From: Amia ocellicauda
Taxonomy: Eukaryota > Chordata > Actinopteri > Amiiformes > Amiidae
Length of the DNA stretch: 64,000 nt
Assembly (NCBI RefSeq): GCF_036373705.1
Contig: NW_027102723.1
Location: 62,001-126,000 of the forward strand
Reading direction: 5' to 3'
Every line of letters starts with the position of its first letter. Within the stretch, counting starts at the first letter, position 1. Under the pieces are notes generated by a model. It ran no database searches, had not been told where the DNA came from, and saw nothing but the letters and a program-made list of their open reading frames with translations. Positions 47,031-58,342 of the stretch are shown piece after piece. The position numbers were made by a program, and so were the translations under genes.

Positions 47031-47283
47031 ACACCAGCCTGTGGGACTCCATTTGCAAAACAAAATAAAAACAGTGATTTTTCTGATGTCATGACACAAA
47101 TTTTGATACAAACAACAAATATGGTTTATATTCTACGTAATTTTATTTCAATGTGTATGATATTTGTTCCACTGAATCTTGTATTGCAATGTTTTGTCTT
47201 GTTTGATAGAACATTTGTATCTGCTTTGGCAATATTGTGATAGATCATGCCATTAAAGCACCTTTGAATTGAATTGAAATGAA

Positions 47284-47301
47284 TTGACAGACAGACAGAC
47301 A

Positions 47302-47339
<38 letters not shown>

Positions 47340-47340
47340 G
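47284..47340 (+). repeat. GACA/CA microsatellite at LINE 3' end
   Basis: (GACA)n then (CA)n directly after the LINE tail. Confidence 0.9.
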
Positions 47341-48038
47341 AGCCAGCCAGCCCGCCAGCCAGCCAGCTCAGCGATGACATCACGAGCCTCTCTCAGCTGA
47401 CTGCTATGACATCACAGAGCACGTACATTCCGTTGCTTGCCGTCTGTCAACCACTCAGTCACTGCCAGCCAGAGTGGCTGGCTGGCTGGATGGGGGGGCT
47501 GTTTGCTGCTTCTGCGTACCTTAGCAAGCTTATTTGGTTGACCGGCCTTCCTACTCCTCTGCCCACATGCCCACCTATGCCCGATCTGCTGTTCACCTGG
47601 ATCACAGCTCCGCCCCAACAAGGCAGATCCTCCCAAAAATGGTACAAACTGATTCACGTTCCCCTCCACGGAAAACTTTAGCCCAAAATAAGGGACACAT
47701 TCTGTAACAACATAATGGATGCCCACCCAACCTGTGACAAAACTGAGAAAAAAGAAAAACGCTCAGTCCTCCTGGGGGAGGGACACACAGCCACCCTGGC
47801 TGCCCAATATGTCAGCGCCTACCACAGCCTGAGGGACACAGTGACACATGAGCACCGGCTGTAATTATAATGTAAATACTCGTTTGTAATGCATGTCATT
47901 GTATTTCAAAAAAGGAATCTGGAAATAGTAAACCTATTTTCTTTATTTGTATGTATTAAAGATCACCTTTTATTACATTTTCTTTTTCTGTACTTCATTA
48001 CATCTTATTGTGATTCATAATTCTATTATTTATTTTCT
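47341..48038 (+). repeat. 5'-truncated LINE 3' end, copy 2
   Basis: Duplicate of 40432-41117 with few differences, again preceded by a CA tract and followed by a GTAT tract. The two copies bracket the near-complete LINE. Confidence 0.78.
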
Positions 48039-48110
48039 GTATGTATGTATGTTTGTATGTATGTATGTATGTATGTATGTATGTATGTATGTATGTATGT
48101 ATGTATATAT
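48039..48110 (+). repeat. (GTAT)n microsatellite
   Basis: Long perfect tetranucleotide tract between the LINE 3' end and LTR B fragment 2. Confidence 0.9.
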
Positions 48111-48375
48111 GGAAGGAAAGTTAGAAATTCTTTTCTCACACCTGTTTTTCTCTCTTGCATACTCCAGAAAGATAAGGTCAAGCTAGAAGGTCAGGAGGCC
48201 ATAAGGTAGTTTGATTTCACTTTGTTATTTTAACGATGAGAACCTTGGAGACAATGTCAAACGGTATGACCTACGTGCCTGTTCCCTAAAACCATGTGTA
48301 GACCTATGAACTCTGTTCTATAATGATATATGTTCTGCTTAGTTAGCCTTTAAGATAACATAGTAATGACTTTCT
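48111..48375 (+). mobile_element. LTR, family B, partial copy 2
   Basis: Fossil; same portion as 39959-40224 and same flanking tracts. Confidence 0.8.
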
Positions 48376-48422
48376 AGCATGTATGAATGTATGTATGTAT
48401 ATATAAATATATATATATATAC

Positions 48423-48489
<67 letters not shown>

Positions 48490-48499
48490 TACGTATATA

Positions 48500-48551
<52 letters not shown>
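48376..48551. repeat. Long TA microsatellite
   Basis: About 150 bp of mostly alternating TA with ACGTATATA and GTATATAC interruptions; near-palindromic, so it could extrude a cruciform. Confidence 0.9.
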
Positions 48552-48553
<2 letters not shown>

Positions 48554-49014
48554 CAAAACAATAAAGGAAAAATATTTGCCTGTTTTGTAGACTTTAGAAA
48601 GGCATTTGACTCAATCTGGCACAAAGGACTATTTTATAAACTTCTACAGAGTGGTGTAGGGGGTCAAGTTTATGACATCATTAAATCAATGTTTTCTGAA
48701 AACAAATGCAGAGTTCAAATTGGCAACTCAAGAACAGAGTTCTTCACTCAGGGGCGGGGAGTGAGACAGGGCTGCAACATCTACATCAATGAGTTGGCCA
48801 CAGTGTTGGAGCAGTCTGACGCCCACGGCCTAACTCTCCATGACACAGAGATCAAGTTCCTGCTCTACGCAGACGACCTGGTGCTGCTGTCGCCCACAGA
48901 GCAGGGGCTTTAGCAGAACCTGGCGCTACTAGAGCAGTACTGTCAGAAATGGGCCCTGGCAGTCAATCTGGACAAGACCAGAGTTATGGTTTTCCAGAAA
49001 AAAGCCCGATCTGT
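48552..49014 (+). pseudogene. Internal LINE RT fragment between TA tracts
   Basis: Matches 45508-45992 of the LINE ([19 protein letters not shown] to [11 protein letters not shown] and MVFQKKAR), with a small in-frame deletion after RQGC and one TAG at 48911. It starts and stops inside ORF2, with TATATA on both sides and no 3' tail, so it did not arise by normal target-primed insertion. Confidence 0.88.
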
Positions 49015-49030
49015 TATATATATATGTATG

Positions 49031-49590
49031 TGTAGAACCGTATGGGAAATAAGTGGAGAAGTCGTGGAGATAAAGCAAATAGAACTTTAATCGAGCCGCT
49101 CGGAAGCTCCACGTCAGAAATAATTCCTTCAGTGAGACTTAATGTTTACAAACATGAGTACAACTTTATAGGAAAATGACGTAACATCTTATGGCCGTTC
49201 ATCCAATCAGAAGATACATGTCCGGGTCCGTTTTATGATCTGTTCTCCCCTGAAGAGGTGATGGATCCAAAGCAGATGTCCGTCTTTGATGTGCACTAGG
49301 AAGATGCGATCCCACGGTCGTCATTTACCTAATGTCAATCGCTCGTTAACAGAAACAATTCCTGCCTATCTGGAGAAACGATTAAGTCATAAACAAATTC
49401 TCAGCAGACAGCTGTAGGCTATTTCGGCACTGTGTGATCTTTCATTACTGACAGGAGTTTCTAACAAATCGACCTTGTTGACCCTTTACTTGTCCTGCTA
49501 AATCGAATCTGCTCAGTCTGTATACAAAACTACTTCTAATGCTAGTATTAATATAAAACATTATATAATAATCACAACACACTTTCTTCA
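49031..49590 (-). mobile_element. LTR, family C, copy 1
   Basis: Fossil LTR of about 560 bp, TG...CA ends (TGAAGAA/TTCTACA), reverse orientation. Related to 51320-51903. No clear target duplication; it sits between a TA tract and an L1-like ORF1. Confidence 0.7.
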
Positions 49591-50040
49591 ACTTCCTATA
49601 CAGAGTCTTCAGTCGCTCAGAGATCTCTCTACCTCCTGCAGTCGGCTGCCATACGAATCGACGGTGCCCTGAAGAGTAGCAATAGACTCTCGCGTCTCAG
49701 ATTGAAACGATTTAATGGAGCTCTGTATTTTGCTCACCGCTGCGACAAGAAAGGCCAGGTCTCCGCCACTCTCTGGTGAGGGATTGCCACCCCCTGTCAG
49801 GCCTGAATCTAACTCGGGTTGAGTTGCCTCTGTCGCTGGCCCCTTCTTGCTCTTTTGTTTAGACATGTTTTTAAAACAATAATACACTTATAATATACTG
49901 CAGCTTATTGCTTAAAATAAATAAAAGAAAATAACCTGTTTGCTGGAAAAAAAAATCTAAATATCGCAGGAGCTCTCTTCACACGTCTACACCGAAACCA
50001 TGCTCAACAGCGCCCCATCTAGTCTAGTAATTTAAACGTC
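49591..50040 (-). pseudogene. L1-like LINE 5' end with ORF1 start
   Basis: Minus strand: a 5' UTR (about 49867-50040), then ATG at 49866 and MSKQKSKKGPATEATQP followed by a coiled-coil start (VAAVSKIQSSIKSF, VDSYGSRLQEVE). This resembles the N-terminus of fish L1-type ORF1. One stop/frameshift near 49609; the rest is lost at the LTR C boundary. Confidence 0.7.
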
Positions 50041-51314
50041 AGGAATGAGAAGTCCCATCTGTCCCATCATTTCTGGCAATGACATTCAGTGCTTCTATGT
50101 TTTTATATTTTGCAGGATTGGAACATCACCAAACAAAAATTCCAGCAAAGAGGTTTGGTGATTTGCGGAGGGCAGGTCGGTATCTTGATTCCAGACAGCT
50201 GCGATGTGTAAGACTGCTCTCTGTGCTTAAGGCAGATGTGCACAACAGAGCATGTTGGCCACTCTGGGCCTCTGGACGTCTGTGTGAGGTCCTGACTGTC
50301 CTGATTCTCTCCTCCTCATCTGCAGGAGCCAGGATCCCTTACTCTGGACATCCTAGTGGGGGACAAGCCAGCCTGAACACCTCCTTAGACATGGGTCAAT
50401 TCTGTCCTAAAATTACACTCTTCAAGTTGAGTGATACCAGGAAATCCATCCCAGGTGACCTTCGAAGTTACAGTGCTTTTCCTGTGAGGGAAAGCAAAAA
50501 CTCAGGATGAGTCTCTTTTTTTTAACATGTGTCATGCTGACAGATTCAGAGGAAACAGCTGTCACACAATCCTGGTCCTGGGAGGCTGTCTTGGGTTTCA
50601 TCCAGTCATTCTCAATCCCCTGGTAAGGGGCAGTGTTGTTTAGTTATGGGTTTTCGGATAGTTACACTAATAGTTAACGATTTTTGATCCTAGTTGTATT
50701 TAGTTATAGTTATTGGATTTAAGTTAGTTATCTCGTTCTTTCTTGGTTTCTTAATAATTTTTCCGTCTTCTCGTTTCTGACCACTTTTTTAAACGCGTCT
50801 CCTCCTTCAGTTTTTCAAACATCACGATAAACACTTTTTGTACAATATCTGAGAATGTATGCTATTGCTCCAGGTCCAGATCCTCTTGAGGCCCCCAAGG
50901 ACCCTAACATTTTTTACATCTAATAACTGCTGATAGCTTACTTTTAGCACCATACTTACAATTTAACACTAATAGTAAACCATAGATTATCTTTCTGAAT
51001 ATATATCTATCCTTTGACCCACTGAGAGCCAAGTACTGCATGCTGTTTATGTTAGAACTTGTTTTCAGATGTTGAACATCTCATTTCTCCTTCCAGCATG
51101 CATTTAAGAGTAATATGAATGGAACATAGATAGAAAAGTGTGTATGAAGCTTCCAAAAATGCTATCTAGCTTGCTATCGGAGCTAAGGATCATGGGATAC
51201 TGTAAAAAAAATTTTTTTGACATTTGACAGCCTATAACGCTTTACGGGTGGCAGATATAATGTTTGTCACTATAGAACACATATATGTAACCAGATGGGC
51301 TCTTTCCAAGCATG
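50041..51314. other. Unassigned region with one 143-codon open frame (50079-50510, +)
   Basis: The frame starts MTFSASMFLYFAGLEHHQT and has no domain I recognise. AG-preceded segments and a GGTGAC near its end could reflect exons, but nothing confirms coding. The remainder is AT-rich. Confidence 0.3.
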
Positions 51315-51319
51315 ACCTT

Positions 51320-51903
51320 TGAAGAACCCAGTCTGGATGCATAGATGGTACATTTATTTATTTAACATGCCAGGCCTGAAAGGGGCCCAGCATGGAAGCA
51401 CTCTACCTCAGCAGAGACTTATTGAACAGCACAAGTGGTCAGCCTTATATACATTGCAGGACATGTGGGTCTGTGGCCGGAGTCTGTCACTGGGGGTTTG
51501 CCAGAGTGTTATCTTGAGGTCAGATTTCTGACCCTTGTAATGTTCATGGTAGTCTTCCTTGGTAGAGGTGTGGGATTCAAAGAACAGATGTCTTCCTTTG
51601 ATATACTAGGAAAGGTCCGATCCCACGGATCTTATTTAACAACTGTCAATCGTTCATTAACAAAAACAGTTCCTGCCTATCTGGAGAAAAGATTAAGTCC
51701 ACAGACTTTTAACAAACATCTGTGGGCCCTCTCTCTCTGCAGTTTGATCTTTTCTATTATTGACAGGAATGTCTAGAGGGTATGCCCTGAACAACTTACA
51801 AAATGGTTGTTGCTACCATAATACATTTACTTTGCTTGTCTGCATATTATTATTAATATAAAACATAATACAGTTTATATAAAATATTAATAACGGCTCT
51901 TCA
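51320..51903 (-). mobile_element. Solo LTR, family C, copy 2
   Basis: Fossil LTR of 584 bp, reverse orientation, ends TGAAGAGCC and GGTTCTTCA (near-perfect inverted repeat), 5-bp duplication ACCTT at 51315-51319 and 51904-51908. TATATAAGG and AATAAA-type signals are in the expected order. Copies 1 and 2 are clearly diverged, so the family is older than family A. Confidence 0.88.
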
Positions 51904-51908
51904 ACCTT

Positions 51909-52870
51909 CAACTTCACCTCCGACCTTTCCTTTCAGGTCAAAGGTGATTTTTTGATTTTTGGCTTACAGCTTTCAAAAGTCATCACAGTCATCATACATG
52001 TCATAAAGTGCCAAATATGTTCTTCTGAATAAATGCTTGAACTTTGACCCTTCCTTTAGGCTGATGATTGCTACAGAACTCAGATAGTAACTCATATGAG
52101 GTCTGTTCACAAATGTCCTCCACTGTGACCATTGACCTCTACTTAAGATCAAAGTGAGAACTAACTCATAACTCCTTTCATAGTGCACTTAGGCTCATAC
52201 TTACAATGGAGCACATATAGGAACCCATGTATGTACCTGAAAATGCCCTTTCTGATGACCTTTGACCTTCCTGTCAGCTCAAATTCAAAGTCCTCTCATA
52301 AATCCTTCCAGAAAAAAGCTATAAAGCTGCTTTGAAGCTACAATTATTTAAAAGGCATTTAACATGCTGAACTGCTTACATTCATTAGATACTATTTGAA
52401 TTGGTCTTAAAACATCCTTTTTCTAATTTGTAGCAGTTCCTGTCCCCCTGTACATCTATTGAGCTTCTGCTCACAATTTCTTACCGGTGGCTTCACAAAC
52501 ACAGTTTAGTACTTGTCTCTGACTATCAGATTTTATATGAGGTAGAGAACTCCGAGACTAGTGCTAACCGAGGTCGGTGAAACTGAGTTTACATCTCTGG
52601 CCAGTGATCATCACACTATTTCTGCAAGTCCTGTAGTCTGAACTACATATGTAGCCTGCTTGTATCTGAAACGTTGTTGTACTTGAAATAACTCCACATT
52701 ATAACACATATTTCACTCCCCACGTACTTCTTTGTACCGAGATTATTTTAAACAGGATTGACCCACCAGCAGCTGGTGCTGTGAAGACAGTCCTCCCTCC
52801 ACACTCTGATCTACAGTGCACCACCATTATTATTATTCAATATAGTATAGATATAGATATCCATTTTCAT
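51909..52870. other. Non-coding flank 3' of the eIF4G-like gene
   Basis: No gene recognised. Repeated CTTTGACC-type phrases (near 51930, 52030, 52130, 52260) suggest an old, degenerate tandem or element remnant. Confidence 0.4.
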
Positions 52871-52876
52871 TTTATT
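52871..52876 (-). terminator. Polyadenylation signal of the eIF4G-like gene
   Basis: AATAAA on minus, about 130 bp past the stop codon at 53008. Confidence 0.6.
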
Positions 52877-53007
52877 TTGTAGATTAGACAGAGAAGGGAA
52901 AGAAATGTAATGATTGTATGTTGATGCTTTCATCTTCGCCAGAGAAGGACTGGTGCTTCTATTTCTAGTGCTTTCACAAAAGGCCCTCTCTTCCTGGCCT
53001 GCTCTGC

Positions 53008-55114
53008 TCAGGCCTGACCGACGCGTGACAGGACACTTTCGCTGGAGTTCGCTTCACGTCGGTTGTACATCTTGATCATGAGCTTCTGCTGCACCTTGAT
53101 CTGCTCACGGTGCACCTCCTGCTCTGCATCCTTGTGGACCTGGTCGATTGTCTTAGGACCCTGGTCACCCCTCCTGGGCACCCAGTTATCCTGAAGAAGA
53201 GGAGAAAGAGTCAGTGACCATGGTAGAGAGAGAGAACGAGAGGCAGACAGGGATTGGGGGGCTGGGAAGCTGAAAGCAAGGAAGGTTTCTATTCTCCCAA
53301 CACTCATGACTTACTCTTCTCAGGTCCAAGACGTCCTGCAGCATGAAGCGGATTCAAGAGGAGGTCTTCCTTTCTTTGATGATCTGCTCCATCTGGCTGA
53401 AGTACTGGTCCATGCGGGGCTGGTGAAAAGGTCGATTAGAAAACTGAGCAGACAGCAGGTACAAAAGTAACTTTATACCACCAAGTGAAGCAGCATTCCT
53501 TCAAGAAGGCGTCTGCAGATGCTCAGAAACACTTATTCAGACCACTGTCAATAGGCCTCATCACGTTGCTGGATGTTTAGCCAGGGCTCAGTCTGGCACG
53601 ACGGCCGGAACTGCCTTACCTTGGCGGTTTCCAAGTCCAGGTCTTTGCCGATAGTGGAGAGGAGTAGGCACAGGCACTCCAGGGACTCTTCGTGGTTCTT
53701 CAACAGCTTGACGATGCAATTGTGCATGGTGGTCTTTATCAGCATCTTCACCTTGAACAGCTCCCCAATGAACCTGATGTTGCCTAGTGAGCGCTGCTGG
53801 GCCTTGCACTTGGCCTCCTGCAGCTCGTCACGTAGACGCTGCCACTCCTCACCCTGCGCACACACGGCACTTAATTACATACTATCATAACAGAGGCATG
53901 ATTCTACAAGCATTTTCAAGCACTGGAAATCAGTTTTTTTTTTTCAGACTTTTTCCAGACATCCAGACTAGCGTACAAACCCTGTTTATATTTAAAATAA
54001 ATACTTGGGTTGTCAGTCGATTCAAATTACAATAAGTGTTACAGTCTTTAAGTGGTTGTGCCACACAGTTATACTTTAATAAATACTAGTCATTGATAAT
54101 ACAGTAGAACAATGCTGAATGGGAAAGGAGAAAAATATATAAATGAATATTAAATAAAAAACACTAAATCATTATAATTAACACTATACAAGCGCAGGGC
54201 TGCTCAGTTTGACTGATTTAATGTTAATTACTCTGGGTTCCTGAATACTCTGTGCAGACCCGTTCTTTACTTTTACTAAATATATGTATCAAATATGCCT
54301 AAGAAGCGTTTTAGCTGTCACGATCTCTACCTCACCTACAGTCTACAGTCTTTCATGTGCTTGAAAAACACACGCATTGTATAGCATTACAGGTGTAGTC
54401 AGATTGAGTGATTAAACACTTGTTTCTTTAGTTTTGATTGTGCTGTGGACGCCTTCAGAAAACAAAGTGCTTTGATCTTATTTATACCAATCATTTGAAT
54501 GTTTTATGTTCATATTTAAATGTAAATACTACTTATGCTAGTTTTATTTGATTGTTTGCCTTTCATTATACCACAGCATTTAAAGAGCTATCGGCTGTTG
54601 TAGGTGGTTCAAAAACTCTGTGATTCTACTGTTAACCGTATATCACTATTATGACATTTTTGTTTTTTAAATCAGCTCGATTAAATAGAAAAAATGTTGA
54701 TCGTCAATTCAATTAGTTGATTCATAGACCCGATTAATTGATTAATCGAGGCAGCCCTAAAAATACGTTCAAATGTTCCTACCACCAAGGATGCATCCAG
54801 CAACTTCTGCTTCTTCTCCAAGACCTCGTCTCCATCCTCCTCCGTCTCAAACTCCTTCTGGCAGCGGTTCAAAAGCAGAGAGCGGAAAGGCACCGTCTCT
54901 CCCGGCTTGTCAACGGCTGGGACTTTGAGCTACAGAAAGGGGAGCAGGAACAACATAAACCCTAAGCAAGATGGTGTGCTAGGCTGGCTTCCAGCTTTAA
55001 TAGGTATCGGAGTGAAAACTCTTGATATGCGCATCACAAGACAGGCATCTGCTAGTCCATTCAAAACTGAACTCCCACAAATTACAATTCCAGAGCTAAA
55101 CAAATCTGATCCAT

Positions 55115-55185
<71 letters not shown>

Positions 55186-56643
55186 TATTTCCTAGCAGAT
55201 GTCCTTGTCCAATATAAGAGCAATACAAAGTGCAATAATACAGAGCAGTTCAAGTCGTAATACATTTTACAAGTTCAAATTTACACAAATAGCATCTTCA
55301 CAATCCTCTACCATTCCCTCCCTCCCTCTTTCACTTCACTCTCCCCGTCACCCTCCTTCTCTCACCCTCAGAAGGCACTGGCACATATTGGCGTATGAGG
55401 CGGAGAAGTTGGGTTCGGAGACGGCCTTCTCGAAGATGAGCTCCATGACACCCTGGAGTCGCTGCTCCGTGTCGATGGTCAGCTCGTTCACTTGACGCAT
55501 CCACGGCTGGAACATCTGTGGGGTCAGCTTGTTCAGAATACCACTCACCCTGCGGAAGAGCTCCTGTTGAAGGGGAAAGGGGGGAGGAGGGAAGGAAGGA
55601 AAAAGAGTTAGTTCTGCAAACCTCGGCCAAGTCCGTGTTTTTATTTGTTCTGGAGAGGTGGGTGCATGTGAGCGTACTCAGCCCCTCAGTTCATCTTCTC
55701 CATCAGTAGAGGTCAGTGGCCCAGACACCAATGCACTACAAATAGATCATCAGTGGGGCTCCAATTTTACCCACAATCCCCTTTACTAGACTAGCAAATT
55801 ATTATTCCCACCCCCCCAAACATGAACCGTGTCCTCTGCTCCTACATACCTGGGTCTTAATGACCTCGGGGTCATCACCCACTGTGGGAGCCTTCTTAAT
55901 TGTAGGCAGGTAACACACATACAGTCATCTAAATAACAATCGCAATTAGACAGCAGTTGACAAAAAGTACAAATGAGACAAATGTCCAAGATCAGCATTA
56001 AACAGATCCATCAGAACAATGCAGGTAACCATCTCAATCAGAAGGATTTATATATAAAAACATGAAAATAAAACTCTAGGGTCTCCTAGACAAGCAGGGG
56101 GCTGCATACCTTAGCCAGGACCACATCGCTAATGCGGAGTTTCTGCAGCCTGTCACAGATGAACTCTAAGTCCAGCAGGAACTGACGCTCATTTTTCTCC
56201 TTCTCATCAGGGACATAATTACACCTGCAACATAATTTGAAAGCAACAACATTTCCACAGGAGTCTTGGTTGTGCCGAGGATTACGAAATAATGAAAGCA
56301 ATACATTTTAGACGTCGGCTCAAAATCCCTACCATTCGGCGTTGAAATGACCCAGGTTTATTTTGTATTTATACCATATCCAGTTCACCATATTCACATC
56401 CTCTCATACAGTAATCAATAAACGAGAATAATGGTTCAATTTGTAGCTACACACCTATGCTTAGGAGCAATTCACACGATCTTGTACTGGTGAAGAACAT
56501 TATTATTCACAATATGTCATTTAAAAAAATGTAGGCTATACATACCCTGCTGCAATGAAAAGAAAAAGATAGATTAATGAAACGGCCTACCTGAATCTTG
56601 CGGAGTCTTCAAGACAAAACTTGAAGTTTGCAATCGCTGCCAT
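53008..56643 (-). CDS. Short eIF4G-like gene (MIF4G domain only), eight exons, one in-frame stop
   Basis: Paralogue of translation initiation factor eIF4G. Exons on minus: 56591-56643, 56110-56224, 55850-55894, 55366-55563, 54786-54929, 53620-53853, 53315-53419, 53008-53190; all GT/AG, all phases agree, 358 codons. Residues 19-56 match the eIF4G eIF4E-binding region and ISDVVL segment, but the YXXXXLL motif reads NERQFLL, so the key Tyr is lost. Residues 72-298 are MIF4G ([24 protein letters not shown]-like [35 protein letters not shown]), which in eIF4G binds eIF4A and eIF3/RNA. Residues 299-358 ([16 protein letters not shown]) end in a private C-terminus. PABP-binding and MA3 regions are absent, as in a cut-down DAP5-type factor. 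Codon 285 (53354-53356) is TGA where eIF4G has Arg (CGA), so it is a recent pseudogene or a polymorphic null. Confidence 0.88.
54015..54757. mobile_element. Probable hAT remnant in intron 5 of the eIF4G-like gene
   Basis: The right end reads GATTAATCGAGGCAGCCCTAA, a common hAT terminus; the left end GGGTTGTCAGTCGATTC near 54015 is a fair complement. Flanks contain AAATAC on both sides, but the exact 8-bp duplication is unclear. Confidence 0.45.
55118..55230 (-). repeat. (ATT)n microsatellite and SINE/L2-type tail in intron 4
   Basis: About 65 bp of ATT repeat, then TTTCCTAGCAGATGTCCTTGTCC, the reverse of the fish SINE/L2 tail module. Read on minus, the ATT tract is the SINE's own tail. Confidence 0.7.
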
Positions 56644-56818
56644 GCTTTTGAATTCAATACAACCAAAAGGCTCTCGGGAACACTGAAATTACTCAGAGGT
56701 AAAATCAATCAACCGTACGACTCCGTCTCCAAACACACTATCAGCTCTAATTAGGCAATATCCACAGAGCAAACAGAATCGAATTCCAGCAACTGTTACG
56801 TATGCAACTGACAACAAC

Positions 56819-56826
56819 TGACGTCA
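56819..56826. promoter_or_regulatory. CRE site upstream of the eIF4G-like gene
   Basis: Palindromic TGACGTCA, 176 bp upstream of the ATG. CREB/ATF sites at this distance are common in CpG-type promoters; here activity is inferred only. Confidence 0.5.
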
Positions 56827-56841
56827 TACCCAACACATATC

Positions 56842-57078
56842 AGAACAACATAATACAGTTCAGAAACGAGAGGCCACTCGACCCATCAGCTCGTTTGGTG
56901 TCCATTAATAACTAAATGATCCAAGGATCACATCCAGTCTATTTCTGAATGTTCCCAAATTGTGGCTTCAACCACATCGCTGGGGAGTCTGTTCCAGATT
57001 GTAATAACTCTCTGTGTGAACAAGTGTCTCCTGTTTTCTGTCTTGAATGGCTTGAAGCCCAATTTCCATTTGTGTCCA
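56842..57078 (-). mobile_element. CR1-type LINE 3' fragment
   Basis: Matches the 3' part of the CR1 copies at 38027 and 58343 (AAACGAGAGGCCACTCGACCC region and onward), without ORF2 core. Lies about 200 bp upstream of the eIF4G-like gene start. Confidence 0.8.
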
Positions 57079-58342
57079 AACACACTGAATCGAGTCACTC
57101 AATCGGTTCGCATCGCCTCACAAAAGAATCAGTCCCTCAGCCAGGCTCACACTGCGCACTTTTACAACCCGACCCGAGTCTGAGAGGCGGGCAGCGTGGC
57201 TTTCCCTGGATGCTGTCTTTTGCTGGTGAAGAGTCGCACTACTGATCATTAAGGATCAACATTTGATCTGCATGGCTTATCACATCAGCGCCAACACAAC
57301 AAGCAACGAGCAGCACAAGTGTCCCTCAGTCCAAGTCCACAACACACACGAGTGGCCTGTAACTCCCGATCAACAGCAGAGCTAGTAGGCTGGCACCCCC
57401 TCCTGTAAAATGAGCGGAACAACCCTATTCATCAATACAAGGCTGTAAGTCTAGAGAGAGGGCCTACCTTACATGTGTTTTCCTCTGGATTTTCAGGAAG
57501 CCAAGTCTTTGATGATGTCACCAAAACCCAGGTGGTGCTTTAAGGGCTTCAGAGTGAGTGCTCAGTCTGTCAGCCCCACTGTAGAGGCGCCCTGTTCTGC
57601 ACAGGCCGGGTTACACACAGAGCGACCTGCACAGCCACGCAACTGGGAAAGTGACATATATGCGCAATGCAATGTCCACCTTCGGGCCACAGATTGCAGC
57701 TTCTTTCACGCAGTGACTGAAGCAAGGCGCTTGCAGTTTTGATATATCCCTTGAAATGAGACATTGCGTCTGTGAAATCCTCTTAGATCAGCGCAGTGTT
57801 TCCTCTGAAGCAACAGCACAGGATCGGGGTTCTTGAGATGAGAGCTGATGTCCGTCCTGTTTCCAAACTTCGCTATTACTTTCCCCCGCTTTGTCTTTAC
57901 AGTAATTGAACCCGTGAAAGGCTCTCTGGATTGTCAGTCTGCTTAGTCCCACCTTCAAGCAGAGAAACCAACTCTGATAGGACAGAACTGCGCCGGTAAT
58001 CCCATGCATTAAATAGGGCCTGATTGTAGCGCCGTCTCCTGGTCAAGGGTGGACAGTGGTCAGCAGGCACCAACACCAGCCTAGGCACCCACACCGGGCC
58101 GCAGACCTCTGCAGGGCCCCAGGGTCCAAAGCAGGGGCCCACACTTCCCCACATCACCCCCTCCACACTCTGTGATCTGGTATATCTACCGCACAGTGCA
58201 CAATTCATTGAATTGCTGGTAAATTAAATACATTGTGAGCATAAGCGACATATATGTGAACCTTTTCTTGTCCCAAGAGTAGCACTGTTATCATTTCCGT
58301 TGCACAGAGCACAAGCATTTCCAAATCTTTTTCAAATATTTA
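57079..58342. other. Unassigned single-copy region
   Basis: Moderately GC-rich, with several short frames on both strands but no domain recognised. Confidence 0.4.

Larger units (their letters stand above)
41281..47283 (+). mobile_element. Nearly complete LINE (I/jockey-like), decayed
   Basis: Two-ORF non-LTR retrotransposon: 5' region to about 41763, ORF1 41764-43470, ORF2 43652-47030, 3' UTR ending in TTGAATTGAATTGAAATGAA followed by GACA and CA microsatellites. The exact 5' end is not visible. Both ORFs have stops, so it is dead. RT sequence style ([16 protein letters not shown]) suggests the I/Nimb or jockey group, but the clade is an inference. The 3' tail matches the short cores at 29602, 37870, 40311 and 41193. 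Confidence 0.88.

Noticed and set aside
40188-48624. Frames rich in YIYIYI, CVCVCV or THTHT
   Set aside because: Pure TA, GT and CA microsatellite translation.
50079-50510. 143-codon plus-strand frame in the unassigned region
   Set aside because: No recognisable domain and no support for start or splice sites; kept only as a note.
57473-58208. Short frames upstream of the CR1 as exons of a gene
   Set aside because: No consistent splice sites, phases or domains.
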